From Paraoerskovia sediminicola (GTDB lineage: Bacteria > Actinomycetota > Actinomycetes > Actinomycetales > Cellulomonadaceae): 64,000 nucleotides of DNA. The position numbers were made by a program, and so were the translations under genes. Every line of letters begins with the position of its first letter. The stretch's first letter is position 1. Shown piece after piece: positions 27,942 through 36,705 of the stretch. Location: positions 2,914,001-2,978,000 of the forward strand of contig NZ_AP027729.1 of the NCBI RefSeq assembly GCF_030296575.1. The letters are read 5' to 3'. The notes below the pieces were generated by a model. The model made no database searches. It had not been told where the DNA came from and saw only the letters and a program-made list of their open reading frames with translations.

Positions 27942-28606
27942 CCACCGACGGCGGGGCCGCAGGCGACCGGCGCACGCCGCGCAAGCCGCGGCACCGCTCC
28001 GCTCGGGGCAGGGGTGCCGCGGACCGGCCGTCGGGCGACGTCCCGCCTGGGGTCGGGGCCCCGGTACCGCCGGGGACTCAGGCCCCGACGGGCGCGCCGG
28101 CGTCGTCCACCCTGCCGACAGGCTCGGGTCCGCTACCGCGCGGGCCGCGGCTCGCGGTCGACGTCGGGAACGTCCGGGTGGGGCTCGCGGCCAGCGATCC
28201 CGACGGGCTCCTGGCGACCCCGGTCGAGACGCTCGCTCGCGACCTGCGGACCGACGGATCCTGGGGGAGCGATCTCGAACGTATCGCGACGGAGGTCCGG
28301 GACCGCGGTGCAGCAGTCGTCTACGTCGGCCTGCCCCGGCTGCTCTCGGGTGAGCAGGGATCGGCGGCGACAGGGGCCCGGGCCTACGCCGAACAGCTCG
28401 CCGACGGCATCGCGCCGGTCCCCGTCCGGATGGTCGACGAGCGCCTGACGACGGTGTCCGCGCACCAGGCCCTCAGGGCGTCCGGCCGCGAGGGGCGCAC
28501 GCACCGGTCGGTGATCGACCAGGCTGCAGCCGTTATCATTCTGCAGTCCGCGCTTGACGTGGAGCGCGCTTCCGGGCAACGTTCGGGCGAGCTGATCGAG
28601 TCTTGA
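27938..28606 (+). CDS. ruvX: Putative pre-16S rRNA nuclease RuvX (YqgF)
   Basis: The 222-residue protein has an RNase H-like YqgF domain. The motifs are LAVDVGNVRVGLAASDPDG, VYVGLPRLLSGEQG and VDERLTTVSAHQAL, ending DQAAAVIILQSALD. The family matures the 16S rRNA 5' end. A Pro-, Arg- and Ala-rich extension of about 70 residues precedes the domain and is longer than in most homologues. The alaS-ruvX-mltG-aroE order is the conserved actinobacterial arrangement. The GTG overlaps the alaS stop. Confidence 0.93.
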   Translation: MTTDGGAAGDRRTPRKPRHRSARGRGAADRPSGDVPPGVGAPVPPGTQAPTGAPASSTLPTGSGPLPRGPRLAVDVGNVRVGLAASDPDGLLATPVETLARDLRTDGSWGSDLERIATEVRDRGAAVVYVGLPRLLSGEQGSAATGARAYAEQLADGIAPVPVRMVDERLTTVSAHQALRASGREGRTHRSVIDQAAAVIILQSALDVERASGQRSGELIES

Positions 28607-28681
28607 CCAGGCTCCGGACACGCAGGACCCGCGGCGACCGTCCCCGGGGACGACACGACCAACATCAGGGAGACCTCTCTC

Positions 28682-29830
28682 GTGAGTGATCTGTTCGCTG
28701 GGACCTCGACGACGGAGCCCGCAGCGGCGCCTCTCGGGTCCCGCTCGGACCTCAAGCGCGACCGCCGTGCGAAGAAGCGCAAGGCGCAGCGCCGTCGGCG
28801 TACGGCGCTGCTGCTGGTCGTGATCCTCGCGGTCCTCGCGGCCGCCGGGTGGGTCCTGCGCGACCAGGTGATGTCGTTCCTCGACGACATCAAGCCCGAG
28901 GCGGTCGCGGACTACCCAGGACCGGGGATCGATCCCGTCGACGTGACGATCAACCCCGGGGACACCGGGTCCGTGATGGGACGCGAGCTCGTCTCGGCGG
29001 ACGTCGTCGAGAGCGTCGAGGCGTTCAACATCGCCTTCGAGGCGAACCCGAACTCCGGCTCGATCCAGCCGGGCACGCACCAGATGCTCACGCAGATGTC
29101 GGCGGAGGGTGCGGTCGCCCGCCTGGTCGCGAACGAGAACCGGGTCGAGACCAAGCTGACGATCCCGGAGGGGTACACCGTCGACCAGATCCTCGAGCGC
29201 GCCACGGCGGTCACCGGGATCGCCCGGGAGGACTTCGAGGCGGCGATGGAGGACAACGACGCGACGGGCCTGCCCGACGTCGCCGGCGGCGAGTACGAGG
29301 GTTGGCTCTTCCCGACGACGTACCTGCTGGCCCCCGACTCGAACGCGACCTCGATCCTCAGCGACATGGTGACGCAGACGGTGCTCCAGCTGGACGACGC
29401 CGGTGTGGCTGAGGAAGACCGGGAAGAGGTCCTCACCGAGGCGTCCCTGATCGAGCGCGAGGCGGCGAACGACGAGGACCGCGCCAAGATGGCTCGCGCC
29501 ATCGACAACCGGATCGAGCAGGGCATGCCGCTCCAGATCGATGCTGCCGTCGCGTACGGCGCGGGCAAGCCCGGGACCGAGCTCACGACGAGCGACCTCG
29601 AGGACGAGTCCAACGAGTACAACCTCTACGTGAACCCGGGGCTGCCGCCGACCCCGATCGCCGCCCCCGGGCGCGCGTCGATCGACGCGGTCATGAACCC
29701 CGCCGACGGCGACTGGCTGTTCTGGACGACCGTGAACCTCGACACCGGCGAGACCAAGTTCGCCGCGACGTACGAGGAGCACCAGGAGAACGTGGCCGAG
29801 CTGCGCGAGTGGCAGGCGGCGAACGGCTGA
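28682..29830 (+). CDS. mltG: Endolytic murein transglycosylase MltG
   Basis: The 382-residue membrane-anchored enzyme cuts nascent peptidoglycan strands. A very basic cytoplasmic head (RRAKKRKAQRRRR) precedes one membrane helix (residues 41-58). The extracytoplasmic part has a LysM-like region and the YceG domain. The expected catalytic glutamate is E258 in EASLIERE. The C-terminal signature NLYVNPGLPPTPIAAPGRAS is complete. The start is a GTG with GGGAGA upstream. The stop overlaps the aroE ATG (TGATG). Confidence 0.95.
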   Translation: MSDLFAGTSTTEPAAAPLGSRSDLKRDRRAKKRKAQRRRRTALLLVVILAVLAAAGWVLRDQVMSFLDDIKPEAVADYPGPGIDPVDVTINPGDTGSVMGRELVSADVVESVEAFNIAFEANPNSGSIQPGTHQMLTQMSAEGAVARLVANENRVETKLTIPEGYTVDQILERATAVTGIAREDFEAAMEDNDATGLPDVAGGEYEGWLFPTTYLLAPDSNATSILSDMVTQTVLQLDDAGVAEEDREEVLTEASLIEREAANDEDRAKMARAIDNRIEQGMPLQIDAAVAYGAGKPGTELTTSDLEDESNEYNLYVNPGLPPTPIAAPGRASIDAVMNPADGDWLFWTTVNLDTGETKFAATYEEHQENVAELREWQAANG

Positions 29831-30684
29831 TGACGACCAGCCGTCCGCGCCGGGCGGCCGTGCTCGGGCATCCTGTCGCGCACTCCCTCTCCCCGGTGCT
29901 GCACCGCTCCGCGTACGCGGCGCTCGGCCTCGACGGGTGGACCTACGGGACCGAGGACGTCACCGCCGAGGAGCTGCCCGCGTTCGTGGCGGCGATGGAC
30001 GAGTCCTGGTGCGGGCTGAGCCTGACCATGCCGCTCAAGCACGCCGTCATGCCGCTGCTCGACTCGATCGATCCGCTCGCCGAGGTGGTGGGCGCGGTCA
30101 ACACGCTCCTGCCGGTGGCGAACGTGCGCGTGGGCGCCAACACCGATGTGCACGGCATCGTCAGCGCGCTCGGCGAGGGGTTGGACGGCCGGACCGCTCG
30201 CTCGGTGACGGTCCTCGGCGCGGGCGCCACCGCGGCGTCCACCCTCGCGGCGCTCGGCGAGCTCGGCTGCACGACGCCTAGTGTTCTCGTGCGCTCGCTC
30301 GCCCGCACCGGAGACCTGCGGGCGGCCGCGACACGCATGGGCGTCTCGCCGACGTTCGACCGGCTCGACCGAGCGGTCGAGCTGATGCAGTCCTCGGACA
30401 TCGTGATCTCCACGCTGCCCGGCGCCGCCGCCGACGGCATCGCCGCGGAGCTCGGCGGCGCGTCGGGACCGCACACCCCGGCGATCGACGGTCTGCTGCT
30501 CGACGTCGTCTACGAACCGCGACCGACCGCGCTCTCCGCGGCGTGGGCGCGCCGCGGCGGCGCGACCGTGGCCGGCGAGCGGATGCTCTTGCACCAAGCC
30601 GCCGAGCAGGTACGGCTGATGACCGGTCACGCCGCGCCGCTCGCAGCGATGGACGCCGCGCTGAGCTCGGCGCTCGCCGCGTGA
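29830..30684 (+). CDS. aroE: Shikimate dehydrogenase
   Basis: The 284-residue enzyme reduces 3-dehydroshikimate with NADPH in aromatic amino-acid synthesis. The substrate site shows GHPVAHSLSPVLH. The catalytic lysine is K70 in SLTMPLKH, where SLT replaces the more usual NVT. The catalytic aspartate is D106 in GANTDVHG, and VLGAGATAAS is the dinucleotide loop. Its place after mltG is conserved in actinobacteria. The ATG overlaps the mltG stop and its own stop overlaps the next gene. Confidence 0.92.
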   Translation: MTTSRPRRAAVLGHPVAHSLSPVLHRSAYAALGLDGWTYGTEDVTAEELPAFVAAMDESWCGLSLTMPLKHAVMPLLDSIDPLAEVVGAVNTLLPVANVRVGANTDVHGIVSALGEGLDGRTARSVTVLGAGATAASTLAALGELGCTTPSVLVRSLARTGDLRAAATRMGVSPTFDRLDRAVELMQSSDIVISTLPGAAADGIAAELGGASGPHTPAIDGLLLDVVYEPRPTALSAAWARRGGATVAGERMLLHQAAEQVRLMTGHAAPLAAMDAALSSALAA

Positions 30685-31397
30685 CCCGGCCGGACGTCGG
30701 GGCCGTGCCGGAGGTCGCTCGACCGGGGCCGGACCCGGCCGCGGTGCTGTGGGACATGGACGGGACGCTCGTCGACTCCGAGCCGTACTGGATCGCGGCC
30801 GAGACGGCGCTGGTCGCCGCGCACGGCGGCAGCTGGTCGCACGAGCAGGCGCTCGGTCTGGTCGGGAACCCGCTCGAGGTCTCGGCGCGGGTGCTCCAGG
30901 AGTCCGGGGTGCGGCTCGGGACCCAGGAGATCGTGGCGCACCTGGTGCGCAGCGTCGCGGAGCAGATCACCGCGCGCGTCCCGTGGCGGGCCGGTGCCCT
31001 CGAGCTGTTGTCCGAGCTGCGCGCCGCCGACATCCGGTGCGCGCTCGTGACCATGTCGTACCGGGACCTCGCGCTGCCGCTGGTCGCCGCGGCCCCGGCC
31101 GGGTCGTTCGAGGTGGTCGTCTGCGGTGACGACGTCGACCAGGGCAAGCCGCACCCGGAACCGTACCTGCGTGCCGCGAGGCTCCTCGGTGTGCCGATCG
31201 GCGACTGCGTCGCCATCGAGGACTCGCCGCCGGGTATCGCCTCCGCCTCGGCGGCCGGCGCCACGACGATCGGTGTGCAGGCGGTCGTCCCGGTCGCCGC
31301 GGCACCCGGGCTCAGCCGTCTCGCCGGCCTCGAAGGTGTCGGCGTGGACCTGCTCCGTCGGATCCACGGCGGGGCGGTCGTCGACGAGCTGGCCTGA
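30681..31397 (+). CDS. HAD-superfamily phosphatase (beta-phosphoglucomutase-like)
   Basis: The 238-residue protein has HAD motif I LWDMDGTLVDSE (D25, D27), motif II VTMSYRD and motif III GKPHPEPYLRAARLLGVP. Motif IV is VAIEDSPPGIASASAAG. The cap type matches the beta-phosphoglucomutase and phosphoglycolate phosphatase subfamily; the substrate is unknown. The GTG start overlaps the aroE stop by 4 bp. The alaS-to-HAD genes are therefore probably one transcript, ended by the hairpin at 31397-31418. Confidence 0.9.
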   Translation: MTRPDVGAVPEVARPGPDPAAVLWDMDGTLVDSEPYWIAAETALVAAHGGSWSHEQALGLVGNPLEVSARVLQESGVRLGTQEIVAHLVRSVAEQITARVPWRAGALELLSELRAADIRCALVTMSYRDLALPLVAAAPAGSFEVVVCGDDVDQGKPHPEPYLRAARLLGVPIGDCVAIEDSPPGIASASAAGATTIGVQAVVPVAAAPGLSRLAGLEGVGVDLLRRIHGGAVVDELA

Positions 31398-31418
31398 CCG
31401 GCCGGGCAGTCGGCCGGT
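31397..31418. terminator. Hairpin between the HAD and RecB-family genes
   Basis: ACCGGCCG and CGGCCGGT form a perfect 8-bp stem around a 6-nt loop, beginning at the last base of the HAD stop. It probably terminates the alaS operon and may stop the convergent gene as well. Confidence 0.6.
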
Positions 31419-31471
31419 GACGGAGTCGGGCAACCGTCCGTCGCGCTCGCGCTGCGTGCGTTGCGTCCGGG

Positions 31472-32370
31472 CTAGATCGTCTCGTGCCGCGGCTCGGCGT
31501 CCGTCGCCGCGCCGGCCCCTGATCCGGCAGGGCGGACGCCGGTGGTCCGCTCGACCTGCTCGGGCGAGACCTCCGGCGGTGTGCCCCCGAACGCGGGACA
31601 GATGGTCTTGTGCGCGCACCAGTCGCAGAGCCGTGATCTCCGCGGGCTCCACTGACCGGTGCGTGCCGCATCCTGGATCGACGCCCACAGCGAGCGCACC
31701 TTCTGCTCCGTGATCTCCAGCTCGCGCTGCGTGGGTTCGGCGCGCAGCACCCGGCCGTCGCCCAGGTAGACGAGCTGCAGCATCTTCGGGAGCACGCCGC
31801 GCTCGCGCCAGAGCACCAGGCCGTAGAAGCGCATCTGGAAGAGCGCGGAGCCCTCGTACCCCTCGCGCGGGGACTTCCCGGACTTGTAGTCGACGACCCG
31901 CACGGCGCCGTCGGGGGCGACGTCGATGCGGTCGACGATCCCGCGCATGGCGGGGCCCTGCTCGAGCTCGGTCTCGACCCGCAGCTCCCGGGACTCGGGC
32001 TCGAGGCGGTTCGGGTCCTCCAGGGTGAAGTACGTGGCCAGCAGCTGTTCGGCGCCGAGGAGCCAGGCGCGCTCCGACGCCTCGTCGTCGAACAGGTCGA
32101 CGCAGCGCTCGTCGGTCTCCTGCAGCACCGCCCACTGCGGCCTGAGCAGGGCGACGGCGGCGGCGAGAGTGCGTTCGCCGAGCGGTGCGTCGTAGAGCCG
32201 TTCAAGGACGGCGTGGATCAGCGTGCCACGCGTCGCGGCCTCGCTCGGAGGCTCGGGCAGCCGGTCGATGGACCGGAACCGGAAGAGCTGCGGGCACTGC
32301 ATGAAGTCGTTCGCCCGGGAGGGGAGAGGCCGGGGCGGCGGACCGGGGCCGGGACGTCGGTGACGGACAT
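31472..32370 (-). CDS. RecB-family PD-(D/E)XK exonuclease (frameshift near 32321-32324)
   Basis: The protein is about 299 residues when repaired. It carries the AddB/Cas4-like nuclease core: TRGTLIHAVLERLYD, MRGIVDRIDV, VRVVDYKSGK and FQMRFYGLVLW. A cysteine set (C in FMQCPQLFRF plus CDWCAHKTIC) would hold an iron-sulfur cluster. The N-terminal MSVTDVPAPVRRPGLSP and the rest are in different frames. One extra G in GGGG at 32321-32324 restores SPSRANDFMQ. It is a stand-alone actinobacterial repair nuclease; the partner is unknown. Confidence 0.87.
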
Positions 32371-32496
32371 GGGTCGACCCTACGGCGGGCCCCCGACATG
32401 CCGCGGCTGCCCCGCTCCTGCCGCGCGCCCACCGATCCCGGGCCTCGCTGCGCTCCGGCCGGGTGCAGCGAGGCCCAGGATCGGTGGTGCGCGGGC

Positions 32497-32502
32497 TAGG
32501 GT
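32497..32502 (+). promoter_or_regulatory. Putative leaderless -10 box of the site-2 protease gene
   Basis: TAGGGT lies 7 nt before the GTG at 32510. No ribosome site is present. Confidence 0.5.
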
Positions 32503-32509
32503 GACCCGC

Positions 32510-33808
32510 GTGACGCAGCCACCCACACCTCCGCCCGGACCCGAGCGACCCGGACCGGGCCCCGGAGCGCCCGTCCCCGGAGCGCCCTTCCCCGGAGCGC
32601 CCGTTCCCGGACCGTCGGCACCGCAGCGCGGCGGTGGTCGTGCGCGCGACGCGGGCCGCAGCCGGGGCTGGGTGATCGGTCGCGTCGCGGGCGCACCGGT
32701 GATCATCACGCCGTCGTGGGCGATCGCCGCCGTCCTGCTGACGGTGCTGTTCGCGCCGACCGTCGAGGCGTACCAGCCCGACCTGGGCGGGGGCATCTAC
32801 GTCGTCGCGTTCGCGTTCGTCGTGCTCCTGTTCGGGTCCGTGATGCTCCACGAGGTGGCGCACGCCGTCGTCGCCCGGAAGCTCGGCCACCGCGTGACGG
32901 AGCTCGCGCTGACCGTGTGGGGCGGGCACACCGCGTACACCGGGACGTCGGCGCGTCCACGGGACTCGTTCCTGGTCGCGGTCGTCGGGCCGCTGACGAA
33001 CCTGCTCCTCGCGGCGGGCTTCTGGTTGCTCTTCGACGCGCGGATCGGCGGCGAGATCGTCCCGCTGCTCTTCTACGCGGCGGCGTTCTCGAACGCGTTC
33101 GTCGGCTTCTTCAACCTGCTCCCGGGGCTACCGCTGGACGGCGGGCAGGTGCTCGAGTCGGCCGTGTGGGCCGCCACGGGCAGCCGGTACCGCGGCGCGG
33201 TCGCGGCGGCGTGGACGGGTCGTGCGGTCGCGGTCGGACTCCTGGTCGTCGTCCTGCTGCTGCCGCTCGCGCGCGGCGGGCTGCCGGACTGGTACACCGT
33301 GCTGTGGGCCGTCCTCATCGGCACGTTCCTCTGGTCCGGGGCGGGCGCATCGCTGCGGGCCGCGCGACGTCGCGAGGCGGTCACCCGGGTCGAGGCGCGC
33401 GCGCTCGTGCGGCCGGCGAGCGTCGTGCCGACCGACGCGAGCGCCGCGGACGTGGCGCGCGCCGCTGCGGCTGCGGGCGCCTGGGCCGTCGTCGTCGTCG
33501 AGCCGTCGGGCCGACCTGTCGCCGTGGTCGAGGCCCCCACGCTGGCGTCCGTCCCGCCGGAGCGCCTCGCGGCGACGCCGGTGGCCGCCGTCGCCGTCGG
33601 TCTGCCCGGCGGCGGGTGGGTCGAGCTGGGCGCACGGGGCGAGGACCTCGTGGACCGCGTCGCGGCGCTCGCCCGCGCCGCCGCCGTCCTCCCGGTGGTC
33701 GACGCGGGGCGCGTGGTGGGCGTCCTGCTCGTGAACGACGTCGTGCAGGCCGTCCAGCGGGCACGGCCCGGGGGCGGGCCGCCCCAGGGACGGTCGGGCC
33801 GGGGCTGA
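32510..33808 (+). CDS. Site-2 protease family intramembrane metalloprotease with CBS-like tail
   Basis: The 432-residue membrane protein cleaves substrates within the bilayer. It has the zinc motif HEVAH in SVMLHEVAHAVVARKLGHRV and the second motif FNLLPGLPLDGGQVL. Multiple membrane helices surround these. A C-terminal cytosolic domain of about 150 residues resembles a CBS pair (VLPVVDAGRVVGVLLVNDV). The N-terminus is Pro- and Gly-rich with GAPVPGAPFPGAPVPG repeats. A GTG at 32501 is an alternative start. The gene heads the Pup-proteasome cluster, an arrangement I recall from other actinobacteria; a functional link is unproven. Confidence 0.9.
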   Translation: MTQPPTPPPGPERPGPGPGAPVPGAPFPGAPVPGPSAPQRGGGRARDAGRSRGWVIGRVAGAPVIITPSWAIAAVLLTVLFAPTVEAYQPDLGGGIYVVAFAFVVLLFGSVMLHEVAHAVVARKLGHRVTELALTVWGGHTAYTGTSARPRDSFLVAVVGPLTNLLLAAGFWLLFDARIGGEIVPLLFYAAAFSNAFVGFFNLLPGLPLDGGQVLESAVWAATGSRYRGAVAAAWTGRAVAVGLLVVVLLLPLARGGLPDWYTVLWAVLIGTFLWSGAGASLRAARRREAVTRVEARALVRPASVVPTDASAADVARAAAAAGAWAVVVVEPSGRPVAVVEAPTLASVPPERLAATPVAAVAVGLPGGGWVELGARGEDLVDRVAALARAAAVLPVVDAGRVVGVLLVNDVVQAVQRARPGGGPPQGRSGRG

Positions 33809-33822
33809 CCAGGCAGGAGCCC

Positions 33823-33828
33823 TAGACT
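33823..33828 (+). promoter_or_regulatory. Putative leaderless -10 box of trmI
   Basis: TAGACT lies 8 nt before the GTG at 33837 without a ribosome site. Confidence 0.45.
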
Positions 33829-33836
33829 GGTCCGTC

Positions 33837-34882
33837 GTGACCGACGACATCGCAGGTGGCCCGAGCGCCGCCGGACCCGAAGACCGCCCGCGCAGCGCCC
33901 CGACCGGCACGCCCGCCCCGACGGGCGCGGAGGTGCGCCGCGGTCCGCTGCGGTACGGCGACAAGGTGCAGCTCACGGACCCGCGCGGTCGGCTGCACAC
34001 CATCACGCTCGCGGCCGGGGCCACGTTCCACACCCACAAGGGGTACTTCGCCCACGAGGCCCTCGTCGGCGAACCCGAGGGTTCGGTCGTGCGGAACACG
34101 GCGGGCATCGAGTACGTCGCCCTGCGTCCGCTGCTGTCCGACTACGTGCTGTCCATGCCTCGCGGGGCAGCGGTGATCTACCCGAAGGACGCCGGCCAGA
34201 TCGTCGGCATGGCCGACATCTACCCGGGCGCGCGCGTCGTGGAGGCGGGAGTCGGCTCCGGGGCCCTGACGATGTCGCTGCTGCGAGCCGTGGGCGACGG
34301 CGGCAGCGTCCACTCGATCGAGCGACGCGAGGACTTCGCCGCGATCGCGCGCGGCAACGTCGAGACCTTCTTCGGCGGCCCCCACCCGGCGTGGGACCTC
34401 TCGGTCGGCGACCTGGCCGACGTCCTGCCCACGATCGGACCCGCCGGGTCGGTCGACCGGATCGTGCTCGACATGCTCGCCCCCTGGGAGAACGTGGGCG
34501 TCGTCGCCGACGCCCTCGCGCCCGGGGAGTGCTCGTCTGCTACGTGGCGACCACGACCCAGCTCTCCCGGGTCGCCGAGGACCTGCGGGCGGACGGCCGG
34601 TTCACCGAGCCGAGCGCCTGGGAGTCGATGGTCCGCGGCTGGCACCTCGAGGGCCTCGCGGTGCGGCCGGAGCACCGCATGGTCGGCCACACCGGGTTCC
34701 TGATCACGGCGCGACGGATGGCCGACGGCGTCTCCGCACCTGAGCGTCGCCGGCGCCCGGCGAAGGGCGCCTACCCCGCCGACCACGACTGGACGCCCGA
34801 GGACGTGGGGGAGCGCCCCGTCTCGGACAAGAAGCTGCGCAGGGTCCGCCGGGACGTCGGCCAGGCGCCCGACCCGACGTGA
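33837..34882 (+). CDS. trmI: tRNA (adenine-N1)-methyltransferase TrmI (frameshift at 34524-34527)
   Basis: The SAM-dependent enzyme methylates A58 of tRNA; the repaired protein is about 348 residues. An N-terminal beta domain (FHTHKGYFAHEALVGEPEGS) precedes the Rossmann fold, whose motif I is RVVEAGVGSGALTMSLLR. Motif IV is VDRIVLDMLAPWE. After ADALAPG the frame breaks and resumes as VLVCYVATTTQLSRVAEDLR. One more G in GGGG gives APGGVLVCY, as expected. The gene directly precedes mpa in most actinobacterial Pup loci, as here. The basic tail is typical. Confidence 0.92.
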
Positions 34883-34954
34883 CGAGCACGTAACGATCCG
34901 TCGCAGGCGCCGTCTCAGCGGGTGTCCCTCTCCCACGGGACCGGTGAATCTGCC

Positions 34955-34960
34955 TAGAGT
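34955..34960 (+). promoter_or_regulatory. Putative -10 box of mpa
   Basis: TAGAGT lies 65 nt before the mpa ATG, inside the trmI-mpa gap. Confidence 0.4.
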
Positions 34961-35024
34961 CGAACATCACGGGTGACGGACCACCGCGGGTCGCCGGACG
35001 ACCCGTGACGAGGAGGACGTGGCG

Positions 35025-36689
35025 ATGACCGAGACGGACCGGGAGCACGAGCGCCAGCTGGCGATCCTCTCCGCCAAGAACGAGCGCCTCGCGGAGGCTC
35101 TGCGTGCCGCGCGCGACCAGATCGTCGAGCAGCGGCGTCAGATCGACGAGCTCGCCAAGCCCCCGGGGACGTACGCGGTGTTCCTCGCCCTGCACGGCGA
35201 CGGCTCCGTGGACGTGTCCTCCGCCGGTCGCAAGATGCTCGTCAGCGCGACGCCGGGTCTCGACCTCGCGTCGCTGCGACCGGGTCAGGAGGTGCGGCTC
35301 AACGAGGCGATGACGATCGTCGCCGTCGGCGGGTACGAGCGCATCGGCGAGACCGTGGCGCTCAAGAAGGTCCTCGACGCCGAGCGCGTCCTGGTGGTGG
35401 GCCGCGCCGACGAGGAGCGCGTCGTGCGGCTCGCCGGCTCCGTGGACCGCGGTGCGCTGCGCGCCGGCGACACGCTGACCGTCGACAACCGCAGCGGTTT
35501 CGTCTTCGAGGTGGTGCCGAAGTCCGAGGTCGAGGAGCTCGTCCTCGAGGAGGTCCCGGACATCGACTACTCGGACATCGGTGGGCTCGGCCCCCAGATC
35601 GAGCAGATCCGGGACGCGGTCGAGCTGCCGTTCGACCACCCCGACCTGTTCCGCGAGCACGGGCTGCGCCCGCCCAAGGGCATCCTGCTGTACGGGCCGC
35701 CGGGCTGCGGCAAGACGCTGATCGCCAAGGCGGTCGCGAACTCCCTCGCGCACATGGTCGCCCGCCGGGGCGAGCGCGCGGGCGGTCCCGCGACGCCGGA
35801 GCCCTCCGACGGCTCGAGCGACGCGACGGCGCGCAGCTACTTCCTCAACGTCAAGGGGCCCGAGCTCCTGAACAAGTACGTCGGGGAGACCGAGCGCCAC
35901 ATCCGCCTGATCTTCGCGCGGGCACGGGAGAAGGCCTCGCAGGGCACCCCCGTCGTCGTGTTCTTCGACGAGATGGAGTCGCTGTTCCGCACGCGCGGCA
36001 CCGGGCTGTCCTCCGACGTGGAGACGACGATCGTGCCGCAGCTGCTGAGCGAGATCGACGGCGTGGAGCGGCTCGACAACGTGATCGTGATCGGCGCGTC
36101 GAACCGTGAGGACATGATCGACCCGGCGATCCTGCGGCCGGGCCGTCTCGACGTGAAGATCAAGATCGAGCGGCCCGACGCCGAGGGCGCGCAGGAGATC
36201 TTCGCCAAGTACCTCACGGAGGACCTGCCGATCCACCCGGACGACGTCGCGGAGCACGGCGGCAGCCGCGAGGAGGCGCTCGCTGCCATGCTGCGCGCGG
36301 TGGTGGAGCGGATGTACTCCGAGGCCGACGAGAACCGGTTCCTCGAGGTCACCTACGCCAGCGGCGACAAGGAGGTCCTGTACTTCAAGGACTTCGCGTC
36401 CGGCGCGATGATCCAGAACGTCGTGGACCGCGCCAAGAAGTCGGCGATCAAGGACTTCCTCGCGGACGGCCGGCGCGGGATCCGCGTCGAGCACCTGCTC
36501 GGTGCGTGCGTCGACGAGTTCCGCGAGAACGAGGACCTGCCGAACACGACGAACCCCGACGACTGGGCGCGGATCTCCGGGAAGAAGGGCGAGCGCATCG
36601 TCTTCATCCGCACGATCGTCCAGAAGGAGGGCGAGGGCTCGTCGCCGCGCACCATCGACACGGTCACGAACACGGGGCAGTACCTCTGA
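35025..36689 (+). CDS. mpa: Proteasome-associated ATPase Mpa/ARC
   Basis: The 554-residue AAA+ unfoldase captures pupylated proteins and feeds them into the 20S proteasome. A coiled coil that binds Pup covers about residues 5-48. Tandem OB domains follow to about 190. The AAA domain has YGPPGCGKT (about 222-230), Walker [12 protein letters not shown], and [20 protein letters not shown]. The last residues TGQYL carry the C-terminal motif that docks into the proteasome ring. I prefer the ATG at 35025 over the GTG at 35019 because AGGAGG lies 8 nt before the ATG. The frame is intact. Confidence 0.97.
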   Translation: MTETDREHERQLAILSAKNERLAEALRAARDQIVEQRRQIDELAKPPGTYAVFLALHGDGSVDVSSAGRKMLVSATPGLDLASLRPGQEVRLNEAMTIVAVGGYERIGETVALKKVLDAERVLVVGRADEERVVRLAGSVDRGALRAGDTLTVDNRSGFVFEVVPKSEVEELVLEEVPDIDYSDIGGLGPQIEQIRDAVELPFDHPDLFREHGLRPPKGILLYGPPGCGKTLIAKAVANSLAHMVARRGERAGGPATPEPSDGSSDATARSYFLNVKGPELLNKYVGETERHIRLIFARAREKASQGTPVVVFFDEMESLFRTRGTGLSSDVETTIVPQLLSEIDGVERLDNVIVIGASNREDMIDPAILRPGRLDVKIKIERPDAEGAQEIFAKYLTEDLPIHPDDVAEHGGSREEALAAMLRAVVERMYSEADENRFLEVTYASGDKEVLYFKDFASGAMIQNVVDRAKKSAIKDFLADGRRGIRVEHLLGACVDEFRENEDLPNTTNPDDWARISGKKGERIVFIRTIVQKEGEGSSPRTIDTVTNTGQYL

Positions 36690-36693
36690 CGCA

Positions 36694-36699
36694 TAGGGT
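36694..36699 (+). promoter_or_regulatory. Putative leaderless -10 box of dop
   Basis: TAGGGT lies 6 nt before the dop GTG, right after the mpa stop. Confidence 0.5.
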
Positions 36700-36705
36700 G
36701 GCGCC